NCBI GenBank assembly: GCA_004297555.1
Contig: SCSV01000052.1
Coordinates: 1-7,649, forward strand
From: Salinibacterium sp.
GTDB taxonomy: Bacteria > Actinomycetota > Actinomycetes > Actinomycetales > Microbacteriaceae
Reading direction: 5' to 3'
Length of the DNA: 7,649 nt
Shown here: positions 1-5,179 of the stretch, piece by piece
Layout: the number at the start of each line of letters is the position of its first letter
Position numbering within the stretch: the first letter of the stretch is position 1
The notes under the pieces: generated by a model
What the model was told of the DNA's origin: nothing
The model's input: only the letters and a program-made list of their open reading frames with translations
Database searches by the model: none
Program-made: the position numbers and the translations under genes

Positions 1-50
1 GCTCCACCAGGCTGCGGGCGAGCACGCTCTTGCCCGCAGCCTGGTGGAGC
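1..50. repeat. Perfect 19-bp inverted repeat at window edge (probable fold-back)
   Basis: Bases 1-19 are the exact reverse complement of 32-50, separated by a 12-base spacer (20-31). Read on the minus strand, 31 to 1 encodes K-S-V-L-A-R-S-L-V-E. This is what a P-loop (GKS) leading into the kinase on the plus strand should encode. The plus strand itself reads G-E-H-A-L-A-R and has no P-loop. Inference: the first ~31 bases are an inverted duplicate of the real gene start, as produced by a fold-back chimera at a contig end. Confidence 0.85.
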
Positions 51-469
51 GCTGGCCGGGTGCGCAGCTCGTGCGGCTTGACGACATGTATCCCGGTTGG
101 GACGGGCTCGCAGCGGCAAGCGCGGCGGTTCCCGACATCTTTCGGTGGGCCGGATGGCGCAGCTGGGATTGGGAGCACGATCGGGAGGGCGCCTGGCACG
201 TGCTCGATGCGACACGCCCGATCATCGTTGAGGGCGTCGGTGCGATCAGCCGGGCATCCCGACCGCTCGTGGATTGGGCGATCTGGGTCGAGCTCGATGA
301 TGAAACGCGCAAGGTGCGCGCGCTCGAGCGCGACGGGGACCGCTACGCGCCGCACTGGGATCGTTGGGCAGCGCAAGAAGCCGAGTTCATTGCGCGGGAG
401 AACCCTTTTCAGCTTGCGGATGCCATTCTGAAACCGGGTGGCTCGCTTGAGCTTGACCGCCTGACCTAA
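2..469 (+). CDS. Uridine-kinase-like P-loop ATP-binding protein, 5' partial
   Basis: Frame 2 is open from the window edge to TAA at 467-469. Reliable coding starts near base 32, because the first bases look like an inverted artefact. The visible part resembles actinobacterial small ATP-binding proteins of the uridine kinase/NMP kinase superfamily. It has R-L-D-D-M-Y-P-G-W-D shortly after the expected P-loop (compare the LDDFY motif of uridine kinase), I-I-V-E-G-V-G-A as the second core strand with its Walker B-like acid, a V-E-L-D-D segment, and a C-terminal P-H-W-D-R-W-A-A-Q-E block. The Walker A lysine is missing from the plus strand but is encoded by the inverted copy at 1-31. A GTG at 44 could be called as a start, but it would cut off the nucleotide-binding loop and is very unlikely. 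Substrate unknown; probably a cytosolic nucleoside or nucleotide kinase. The stop overlaps the convergent lipoprotein stop by 4 bases. Confidence 0.8.
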   Translation, partial: LHQAAGEHALARSLVERWPGAQLVRLDDMYPGWDGLAAASAAVPDIFRWAGWRSWDWEHDREGAWHVLDATRPIIVEGVGAISRASRPLVDWAIWVELDDETRKVRALERDGDRYAPHWDRWAAQEAEFIARENPFQLADAILKPGGSLELDRLT

Positions 470-1074
470 TCTGCTTTCGACCAGGTCTTCGTTATCGCGG
501 ACTGTCTCGCGTGCGTCGTAAGCACGTTGCCGTTGCAGGTGATCTCGATACCGTAAACGTCATCGAAATCGGTCTGGGCAATGACGAATGGCGCATGGCG
601 AATTCGGGAGCCGTTCAAGGTCGTCACCGTTCGCACGGAGAACCCCCGCTCATCCCAGTTTCGCGGAATCGCGACGTCAGAATTGATGTAGGCCTTGCCG
701 CTAGCCACGCCTTTGTGTGTTTGCGTGATGAGATAAGTCTTGTCGGCAGCCGGCTGCGCCTTGACCTTGAGGGTGTAATCCGTATCAACGAGCACCGAAC
801 TGTCGGTTCCCCAGGTCAGTATCTGCGAACCGGTCGCATCCACACTCGTCGCTTGGATTTTGCGGTTCTGCAGGTCAGCGAGCACTTGCGTGCCGAGATC
901 TTTGAGGTCGAGCTTCCAATGGTGACCCAGTGCACAGGCGGCGGTCTTCTCTAGGGGCTCTGGCTGGGTCGCTTCGATGAGTGAGCATCCGGAAAGTCCG
1001 AGGGCAAGTGCGGTGGCCAAGGCCAGGGAACGGGTGCGCCGTACGGGCAATTGAGTCTCCAAATCGGTTCTCAC
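466..1074 (-). CDS. Putative lipoprotein, second copy of a tandem pair
   Basis: A 202-residue secreted lipoprotein of unknown role. The N terminus has R12-R13 and R15, a hydrophobic stretch at about 17-27 and a lipobox L-S-G-C with Cys30 as the lipidation site, so it should sit on the outer face of the membrane. The mature part is related to the gene just upstream (1096-1692). Shared features are K-T-A-x-C (Cys47 here) followed by H-x-W-x-x-D-L, Q-T-H-x-G-x-x-S-G near 118-126, N-W-D at 139-141, N-G at 154-155, and C-x-x-x-x-L-T-T-H with Cys180. The two conserved mature cysteines may form a disulfide. The GTG start at 1074 is preceded by AGGA at good spacing; a TTG 11 codons later with GGAG before it is an alternative. 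Only 21 bases separate it from the upstream paralogue, so one mRNA is likely. I do not recognise a named family. Confidence 0.8.
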   Translation of the reverse strand: MRTDLETQLPVRRTRSLALATALALGLSGCSLIEATQPEPLEKTAACALGHHWKLDLKDLGTQVLADLQNRKIQATSVDATGSQILTWGTDSSVLVDTDYTLKVKAQPAADKTYLITQTHKGVASGKAYINSDVAIPRNWDERGFSVRTVTTLNGSRIRHAPFVIAQTDFDDVYGIEITCNGNVLTTHARQSAITKTWSKAD

Positions 1075-1095
1075 CGAATCCTACGTGAAAGCGGA

Positions 1096-1692
1096 TTAGG
1101 CGGCGGGCGTCCAGTGATCGGTGAATGGACTTCCCGTACTGTGCGTCGTCAATCGGGTTGCGGTGCATGCGATGCGCATGTGTGCTTGGCCGAGCTCATC
1201 GCTCGGAATCGTGATCGGCGCATCCGACGTGACACCGTTGATGATGACACTGTTCTGGATCGAGTACCCGCCGGTATCCCAATTTGAGAATTCGACAGTG
1301 TGACTGTTGCCAATCCATGCCCACTCACCGGAGGGCTCCCCGCTGTGGGTTTGCACGATCGTCATCGTGAGGCCGTGCTCCATGCGCACGCTGATTGTGA
1401 AAGTCAGGTCGACATGCACGTCAACGTGACCCGACTCGTTGAAGGTGAATGTTTCGCTGCCCTCACCCGTCGATTGGGTCACATTGAGGCCGTGGGATTC
1501 GAGCTGGTTCCCGAGCTGGTTGGCTGCGTCGTCGAGGTCGCGGTGCCAAGTGTGCGCGATGACGCACGCTGTCTTGTTGAGGCCGCCGCTCGCGGAGTCA
1601 GTACCGGGGGTGCCGCCCCCGAAACATCCAGTTAATGACGCCAGAAGCAGGGCGGAAACGGCTACCGCCGCGACGTTGCGGGTGGAGTGCAT
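1096..1692 (-). CDS. Putative lipoprotein, first copy of a tandem pair
   Basis: A 198-residue lipoprotein of unknown role. It starts at ATG 1692 with a strong SD (GGAGGA, 5 bases before the ATG). Signal peptide: R5, hydrophobic core at about 7-20, lipobox L-T-G-C with Cys23, then a Gly/Ser/Thr-rich linker to about residue 38. The globular part begins K-T-A-C (Cys43) with H47-x-W49 and D52-L53. It then has a strand-rich middle (V-D-V-H-V-D-L-T-F-T-I), Q-T-H-S-G-E-P-S-G at 114-122, N-W-D at 137-139 and a final Cys176 followed by L-T-T-H. The same landmarks occur in order in the downstream gene, so the pair arose by duplication. It is the promoter-proximal member of the likely two-gene operon. 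A substrate-binding, signalling or envelope role cannot be told from sequence alone. Confidence 0.82.
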   Translation of the reverse strand: MHSTRNVAAVAVSALLLASLTGCFGGGTPGTDSASGGLNKTACVIAHTWHRDLDDAANQLGNQLESHGLNVTQSTGEGSETFTFNESGHVDVHVDLTFTISVRMEHGLTMTIVQTHSGEPSGEWAWIGNSHTVEFSNWDTGGYSIQNSVIINGVTSDAPITIPSDELGQAHMRIACTATRLTTHSTGSPFTDHWTPAA

Positions 1693-1724
1693 GGGGTTCC
1701 TCCGAGGGCGGATTGGATGTCCCC

Positions 1725-1730
1725 ATGATA
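1725..1730 (-). promoter_or_regulatory. Possible -10 element of the lipoprotein pair
   Basis: On the minus strand TATCAT fits the TANNNT actinobacterial -10 pattern and lies between the metallopeptidase stop (1757) and the lipoprotein ATG (1692). It would give an untranslated leader of roughly 25 bases carrying the GGAGGA ribosome site. No convincing -35 is visible; read-through from the metallopeptidase gene is the alternative. Confidence 0.3.
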
Positions 1731-1756
1731 TTCGCGATCACACGGGCATGGGTGCC

Positions 1757-2113
1757 TTAACCCCAGCCGAGCTCGTGCAATTGCTCGTCATCGATGCCGA
1801 AGTAGTGGGCGATCTCGTGCACGAGCGTGACATGAACCTGGTCGCGCAACTCTTCGAGCGTCGACGAAATCGACAGAAGGGGTTCGCGGTAAAGGATGAT
1901 GCGGTCTGGCAATTCTCCGAAGCCGTATCGTTCGCGGTGGGTGAGCGCGACGCCGTCGTAGAGGCCAAGCAGGTCGAGGGAGCCGTCCTCGGGGCGGTCC
2001 TCAGTCACGAACACCACGTTGTCCAGTCCATCGACCATCTCGTCGGGCAGCAGATCGAGCTCATCGACGACAAGTTGCTCGAACGCCGCCGCAGTGAGGT
2101 CGTCGGCGTTCAA
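1757..2113 (-). CDS. Zincin-type metallopeptidase family protein (HExxH)
   Basis: A small zinc-dependent peptidase-like protein of the actinobacterial metallopeptidase family (Pfam Zincin_1, from memory). From a TTG start it has 118 residues, close to the usual family length. The zinc motif is H99-E100-I-A-H103-x-x-G106-x-x-D109, fitting HExxHxxGxxD: two histidines and an aspartate as ligands, Glu100 as the catalytic base. The family-typical block L-D-N-V-V-F-V-x-E-D-R-P and the L-L-G-L-Y-D-G motif lie at 30-54. No signal peptide, so probably cytosolic; the substrate is unknown for the family. The start is odd. TTG 2113 has no SD. An ATG at 2145 has a near-ideal SD (AAGGAG, 6-base gap) but is out of frame and ends in a TGA overlapping the TTG. 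One extra base in the five-G run at 2138-2142 would fuse it in frame. It lies directly after the tRNA-His terminator. Confidence 0.88.
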   Translation of the reverse strand: MNADDLTAAAFEQLVVDELDLLPDEMVDGLDNVVFVTEDRPEDGSLDLLGLYDGVALTHRERYGFGELPDRIILYREPLLSISSTLEELRDQVHVTLVHEIAHYFGIDDEQLHELGWG

Positions 2114-2145
2114 TGCGGCGATTCGATATGCAGGAGCGGGGGCAT
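2110..2145 (-). other. 11-codon upstream minicistron overlapping the metallopeptidase start
   Basis: ATG at 2145-2143 follows AAGGAG by 6 bases and opens a frame of 11 residues (MPPLLHIESPH), ending with TGA at 2112-2110. The TGA overlaps the TTG proposed as the metallopeptidase start (TTGA). This could be a coupling leader with termination and reinitiation. It could also be an artefact of a one-base indel in the C5 run (G5 on the plus strand, 2138-2142). The frame is seen in the sequence; its meaning is inferred. Confidence 0.4.
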
Positions 2146-2158
2146 CCGATTCTCCTTG

Positions 2159-2196
2159 AAAAAAGAAAACGGCCTGACCTCAGTCAGACCGTTTTC
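2159..2196 (-). terminator. Rho-independent terminator of tRNA-His
   Basis: On the minus strand, just after the encoded CCA of tRNA-His, a 14-bp stem with a TGAG loop is followed directly by six Ts. The arms GAAAACGGTCTGAC and GTCAGGCCGTTTTC pair fully, with one G-U pair. The T run ends only two bases before the AAGGAG of the metallopeptidase region. Confidence 0.9.
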
Positions 2197-2199
2197 GTG

Positions 2200-2276
2200 T
2201 GGGGTGACCGACGGGGCTCGAACCCGCGACATCCGGCTCCACAAGCCAGCGCTCTACCAACTGAGCTACGACCACC
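2200..2276 (-). tRNA. tRNA-His (anticodon GTG)
   Basis: A full cloverleaf folds on the minus strand. The acceptor is GTGGTCG with CGGTCAC (two G-U pairs), the D stem GCTC/GAGC, the anticodon arm CTGGC-TTGTGGA-GCCGG with anticodon GTG, and the T arm GCGGG-TTCGAGC-CCCGT. Base 2276 supplies the extra 5' G(-1) that is the identity mark of histidine tRNA, opposite C73 at 2203. The 3' CCA is encoded (2202-2200). It decodes CAC/CAU. It lies 32 bases after orn, so it is either processed from the orn transcript or made from its own promoter (TAGACT at 2308-2303). A strong terminator follows. Confidence 0.96.
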
Positions 2277-2282
2277 ATGGAT

Positions 2283-2296
2283 GCTGCCGAAGCAGC
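2283..2296 (-). other. UUCG-tetraloop hairpin between orn and tRNA-His
   Basis: The minus strand reads GCTGC-TTCG-GCAGC, a 5-bp stem closed by a C-G pair around UUCG, which is an extra-stable RNA tetraloop. It fills the orn to tRNA-His spacer and has no T run, so it is more likely a processing or 3'-end stability element than a terminator. Confidence 0.5.
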
Positions 2297-2302
2297 CCGA
2301 CA

Positions 2303-2308
2303 AGTCTA
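2303..2308 (-). promoter_or_regulatory. Possible -10 element for tRNA-His
   Basis: TAGACT on the minus strand begins inside the double stop TAATAG of orn and lies about 27 bases before the tRNA 5' end. The identical hexamer lies before orn. No clear -35 is visible. Confidence 0.35.
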
Positions 2309-2929
2309 TTACAGCAGCGGGGTGAACCTGGCAACCACGTCTGCCGCGATGGACTGCACCTGCTCGGTGGTGGGCCCGGGCTCTGCAACGAACACGGCTT
2401 TGCGGTAGTAGTCGAGTTCGCGAATCGACTCGAGGATGTCGGCGAGCGCACGGTGACCGCCACTCTTGACCGGGGCGTTGAAGTAGACGCGAGGGAACCA
2501 CCGCCGCGCTAGTTCTTTGATAGAGGAGACGTCAACGCTGCGGTAGTGCAGGTGGCTATTCACACGCGGCATGTACTTGGCGAGAAAGACCCGATCGGTT
2601 CCGATCGAGTTTCCGGCGAGCGGCGCACTCTGTGCCCCGGGCACGAAGCGCAGAATGTATTCGTTGATTGCATACTCCGCGTCGGCCAGTTCGATTCCAC
2701 TGGGAATCTCCGCAAGCAGGCCGCTCGTCTTGTGCATGTTGGTCACGAACTCGGCCATGTTGTCGAGGGCAGACTGGTCGGGTTTGATGACCACCGACAT
2801 CCCAGGATCGACTGGTGTGAGGTCGTAGTCCGTGATCACCACCGCGACTTCAACCAGTTCGTCGATCGTCACGTCGAGGCCTGTCATTTCACAGTCGATC
2901 CAGACCAGGAGATCAGCGGAAGAAGCCAT
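2309..2929 (-). CDS. orn: Oligoribonuclease (DEDDh 3'-5' exoribonuclease)
   Basis: Oligoribonuclease degrades 2-5 nt RNA fragments, including pGpG from c-di-GMP breakdown, to mononucleotides in the cytosol. Length is 206 residues, normal for the family with a short extra C-terminal tail. All catalytic elements are visible: Exo I W-I-D12-C-E14-M-T-G-L-D, Exo II G-N-S-I-G-T-D112-R, Exo III H159-R-A-L-A-D164. These match the DEDDh set with His159 as general base. ATG 2929 has no SD but lies exactly 6 bases after TAGACT, which suggests a leaderless mRNA. It faces away from the 3007 gene across 77 bases and is followed by tRNA-His, an order I associate with actinobacteria. A double stop (TAA TAG) ends the frame. 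Identity is very secure. Confidence 0.97.
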   Translation of the reverse strand: MASSADLLVWIDCEMTGLDVTIDELVEVAVVITDYDLTPVDPGMSVVIKPDQSALDNMAEFVTNMHKTSGLLAEIPSGIELADAEYAINEYILRFVPGAQSAPLAGNSIGTDRVFLAKYMPRVNSHLHYRSVDVSSIKELARRWFPRVYFNAPVKSGGHRALADILESIRELDYYRKAVFVAEPGPTTEQVQSIAADVVARFTPLL

Positions 2930-2935
2930 TCTGGG

Positions 2936-2941
2936 AGTCTA
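2936..2941 (-). promoter_or_regulatory. Predicted leaderless -10 element of orn
   Basis: The minus strand reads TAGACT, then CCCAGA, then ATG. A TANNNT hexamer 6 bases before the start codon puts the transcription start at the ATG itself. There is no SD in the gap, which supports leaderless translation. No -35 is obvious. Confidence 0.5.
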
Positions 2942-3006
2942 TCGCCGCGCGCTCCTGGCATTTTTGGGGCGGCGCGCAACGCCGCGGAGTCTGGTAGTAC
3001 TGAGGT

Positions 3007-3282
3007 ATGAATGACAAGGCGCCAGAACTCTCGCGTGGCGACGAATACGTGGTCTTCTACCGCGGCGGCCCCTATGACGGCCGCACCGATCATCGAATCA
3101 GCACGAATGGCAGCTGGGATGCTGAACTCACCGTGATCGCGGCGATGGACGGCAAAGAAACCCAATTGGTGTATTCCTCGCCGCAGGCTCACCGCGTCGG
3201 CGATCAAGTGCAGGTGACATACACCTGGGACCAGCCCGATAGCGAACCGCTCGAGGCGCTCGAGGAGCGAAACGACCGCTAG
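3007..3282 (+). CDS. Small hypothetical protein, 91 residues
   Basis: A soluble acidic protein without signal peptide or membrane segment. Residues 13-26 read E-Y-V-V-F-Y-R-G-G-P-Y-D-G-R; a G-G-P-x-D-G motif of this kind recurs in actinobacterial hypothetical proteins (from memory). The middle looks strand-rich (T-V-I-A-A-M near 43-48, T-Q-L-V-Y-S near 52-57, V-G-D-Q-V-Q-V-T-Y near 63-71), so a small beta fold is likely. The tail is acidic (E-A-L-E-E-R-N-D-R). ATG 3007 has only a GAGG one base away, too close for a normal SD. TAGTAC lies 6 bases upstream, so the message may be leaderless. It is divergent from orn and precedes tRNA-Arg by 33 bases. Codon use resembles its neighbours, so I take it as a real gene. 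Function unknown. Confidence 0.75.
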   Translation: MNDKAPELSRGDEYVVFYRGGPYDGRTDHRISTNGSWDAELTVIAAMDGKETQLVYSSPQAHRVGDQVQVTYTWDQPDSEPLEALEERNDR

Positions 3283-3301
3283 CTCGCGATAGGCCCTGCG
3301 G

Positions 3302-3307
3302 TATCGT
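3302..3307 (+). promoter_or_regulatory. Possible -10 element of tRNA-Arg
   Basis: TATCGT fits TANNNT and ends 8 bases before the mature tRNA 5' end (3316). No -35 hexamer stands out at the expected distance. Confidence 0.4.
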
Positions 3308-3315
3308 GTTACCGC

Positions 3316-3388
3316 GCCTCTGTAGCTCAGTGGATAGAGCGGCAGCCTTCTAATCTGCGGGTCGTAGGTTCGATTCCTACCAGGGGCA
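3316..3388 (+). tRNA. tRNA-Arg (anticodon TCT)
   Basis: A 73-base cloverleaf: acceptor GCCTCTG with CAGGGGC (one G-U pair), D stem GCTC/GAGC, anticodon loop CTTCTAA with anticodon TCT, variable GGGTC, T arm GTAGG-TTCGATT-CCTAC, discriminator A. It reads the AGA codon and AGG by wobble, which are rare in high-GC genomes. CCA is not encoded (the next bases are CTT) and must be added. The anticodon stem GCAGC/TCTGC has an unpaired C31-U39 at its loop end, which is unusual. The other stems are intact, so the tRNA is probably functional. Confidence 0.94.
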
Positions 3389-3423
3389 CTTGTGCGCCAT
3401 AATCGAGCAACTGAGAGGATTCC

Positions 3424-4542
3424 GTGAGCGCAAAGGTGACCGCCGCGGCGAGTTCGCGCACCATGGGCGCCATGGTGGAATTCGCGCCAACTACCTCGCC
3501 GATCGCGAGCGTGGTCGTGTTGGCCTGGAAACTGAGCACTCCACTGGTCGCCTGTCTCAGGTCGCTGCGCGCATCAGAAATTGACGGCGAGTTCGAGGTC
3601 GTCATTGTGCTCAACGGCGCGAACGCAGCGACGCGCTCGGCGGTTGCCCAACGGGTGCGGGGTGCCAAGGTTGTCGACCTGGAAGCAAACGTAGGCTACG
3701 GGGGCGGATGCAACGCGGGCGCTTTGGTCGCGACCGGAAAGTACATTGTGCTTCTCAACGACGACACGCTTGTGGAGAGGACGTGGCTTTCGACGTTGGT
3801 GACTGCTGCGGAAACCGCCCCCCCCGGTATTGGGGCAGTGGCCAGCCTGTTGATGAACCCAGATGGAACTGTTCAGGAGGCGGGCAGCCGCGTCTTGCGC
3901 AACGCTGGCACGATGGCGTTCGGGCGGGGTTTGACCCTCGCCCAGGCCCAACACTCGGGTTTTCTGAGCCGCCGACCGATCGACTACGGTTCGGGGGCAG
4001 CGCTGTTGATGCTCAGACAAACGTTTGTCGATGTCGGTGGCTTCGACCCACTTTTCGAGCCTGCGTATTTCGAGGACGTCGACCTGTGCTTCAGGATTCG
4101 GCGCGCTGGATTTGATGTTGTGCTCGAGCCCTCAGCGATTGTCACGCACATCTCGGGCGGCTCGACTGAAGGCGACCGACGCTTTCGCGATTTTGCCTTC
4201 GAACGCTCGCGCAGCAAGTTCTCGTCGCGTTGGGCTACCGTGCTTGCGCACGCTCCCAAGGCTGGCGCACCGGTTGAGAGCCTCTGCGATCCACAACTCA
4301 TCGCCGAAGTTCCGATCCTCGTGGACAGGAAATCCCCCGACCGAATCCGGCCGAACACGGTCGCCCTGGCGATCGCCCAGGACTATCAGGCGTGGCTCAA
4401 TGAGCGTCTGGATCGCATCGAGGCTAACGCAGAGTTGGTAACCAGACGATTGGCTGACCTGGAAAATCGTGGCCCGATCGGGATCCTCCGATGGCGGGTC
4501 GGCCTGTGGTTGCAGCGCCGCAGAGAAGCCCGCTCGGCCTAG
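3424..4542 (+). CDS. Glycosyltransferase family 2 (GT-A, rhamnosyltransferase-like)
   Basis: A 372-residue inverting glycosyltransferase that should move a sugar from a nucleotide donor onto a cell-wall or surface glycan. The GT-A fold runs from about 26 to 270. It has an opening strand S-V-V-V-L-A-W, V-V-I-V-L-N-G at 59-65, N-V-G-Y-G-G-G-C-N-A-G near 89-99, the metal-binding L-N-D-D-T at 111-115 (DxD equivalent), G-S-G-A-A-L-L-M near 189-196, G-G-F-D at 205-208, and E-D-V-D-L-C-F-R at 217-224 with the likely catalytic acid. The C-terminal ~100 residues add a charged helix (about 319-350) and a basic, Trp-rich amphipathic tail that may touch the membrane. GTG 3424 is chosen for the GAGAGGA placed just before it; ATGs at codons 14 and 17 lack this. 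It follows tRNA-Arg by 35 bases and may share its transcript or use CATAAT at 3398-3403. It stands alone, without a polysaccharide cluster, so donor and acceptor cannot be named. Confidence 0.92.
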   Translation: MSAKVTAAASSRTMGAMVEFAPTTSPIASVVVLAWKLSTPLVACLRSLRASEIDGEFEVVIVLNGANAATRSAVAQRVRGAKVVDLEANVGYGGGCNAGALVATGKYIVLLNDDTLVERTWLSTLVTAAETAPPGIGAVASLLMNPDGTVQEAGSRVLRNAGTMAFGRGLTLAQAQHSGFLSRRPIDYGSGAALLMLRQTFVDVGGFDPLFEPAYFEDVDLCFRIRRAGFDVVLEPSAIVTHISGGSTEGDRRFRDFAFERSRSKFSSRWATVLAHAPKAGAPVESLCDPQLIAEVPILVDRKSPDRIRPNTVALAIAQDYQAWLNERLDRIEANAELVTRRLADLENRGPIGILRWRVGLWLQRRREARSA

Positions 4543-4548
4543 CGAGCG

Positions 4549-5151
4549 CTACTTCTTTGCCGGCCCCGCGGTCGCCTTAGTCCGCGGGAGCGGCGTGGTC
4601 TCCGCCGCCCACTCCTGCTGCGTCTCTTTGAGGGCTCCGTCAGTGCTCGGGCTGATGTAACTCCACGCTGCAATTTCTTCGGCGAAGACCTTCTTCATGC
4701 GACGTGGTCGCTTCTGCCATGCCACCAGGCTGTCTTGGTAGGCCACGAGATCTTGCTCGGCCTGCGCGCTGTAGCTCACCGAGTTCTTTCGCATGAGCGC
4801 AACTTCGTGCGCCGACCAATCGGCCGCTTCGGCGGCACCCACTACCGGCAAGAGGCGCACTCGAACTTCAGCTTCGCTGTACTGACGGTCAACGTGCTCT
4901 TGCTCCTGGTTCGAGAGACTGCTCCACACGGCAGCTTTGCGACCGGATGCGATGAGTGCGGCAACTTGGGAGGCCGCGTAGCGGCGTTCCTGCTGCGCGA
5001 GAAGGCGCTTCACCGACCGCCGCGCGATCGTTGCGGCGATGATTCCTGCGGCGAGAATCGCCACGAAGGGGAGGATCGTGCCGGTGACGATTCGCTGCCC
5101 GTCAGCCGAGTTGAACCACTGGACGAACGCATTCCACCACTCCTGGATCAT
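4549..5151 (-). CDS. Single-span membrane protein, unknown function
   Basis: A 200-residue protein with one N-terminal membrane helix, about 21-43 (I-V-T-G-T-I-L-P-F-V-A-I-L-A-A-G), preceded by a Trp-rich amphipathic segment. It is followed by a basic stop-transfer patch (R44-R45, K48-R49). The rest is charged, helical and probably cytoplasmic, by the positive-inside rule: E-R-R-Y-A-A-S-Q at 55-62, N-Q-E-Q-E-H-V-D at 81-88, K-R-P-R-R-M-K-K near 147-154. It ends in a loose P/T/K-rich tail. I do not recognise a named family. ATG 5151 has no SD; TAGCCT lies 6 bases upstream, which suggests a leaderless mRNA. Its stop is 6 bases from that of the convergent glycosyltransferase. A 7-bp inverted repeat (4565-4571 with 4582-4588) in the last codons has no T run. 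Confidence 0.82.
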   Translation of the reverse strand: MIQEWWNAFVQWFNSADGQRIVTGTILPFVAILAAGIIAATIARRSVKRLLAQQERRYAASQVAALIASGRKAAVWSSLSNQEQEHVDRQYSEAEVRVRLLPVVGAAEAADWSAHEVALMRKNSVSYSAQAEQDLVAYQDSLVAWQKRPRRMKKVFAEEIAAWSYISPSTDGALKETQQEWAAETTPLPRTKATAGPAKK

Positions 5152-5157
5152 GTTGGC

Positions 5158-5163
5158 AGGCTA
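5158..5163 (-). promoter_or_regulatory. Predicted leaderless -10 of the membrane protein gene
   Basis: The minus strand reads TAGCCT, GCCAAC, ATG: the same TAG-hexamer to ATG spacing of 6 as at orn and ettA. A TTTGCG lies 16 bases upstream as a weak -35 candidate. No SD is present. Confidence 0.45.
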
Positions 5164-5179
5164 GCCCGGGGCCCTCATT

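Noticed and set aside
1..50. Invertible phase switch at the 19-bp inverted repeat
   Set aside because: A 12-base spacer is too short for ordinary site-specific inversion and no recombinase gene is seen. A fold-back artefact explains the reversed P-loop codons better.
511..954. Plus-strand frame of 147 codons
   Set aside because: Antisense to the second lipoprotein, which has a lipobox and a clear paralogue.
1439..2512. Long plus-strand open frame (357 codons)
   Set aside because: It runs antisense through the lipoprotein, the metallopeptidase, tRNA-His and orn, all of which have motifs or structure. Its translation has no recognisable domain. It is a high-GC shadow frame.
2546..3010. Plus-strand frame of 154 codons
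   Set aside because: Antisense to orn, which has all catalytic motifs, and it crosses the divergent promoter region.
3462..3476. Two CCATGG palindromes around GCG in the glycosyltransferase start region
   Set aside because: Inside coding sequence, short, and readily due to chance; no regulatory logic.
3574..4020. Minus-strand frame of 148 codons
   Set aside because: Antisense to the core GT-A domain; no SD and no motif.
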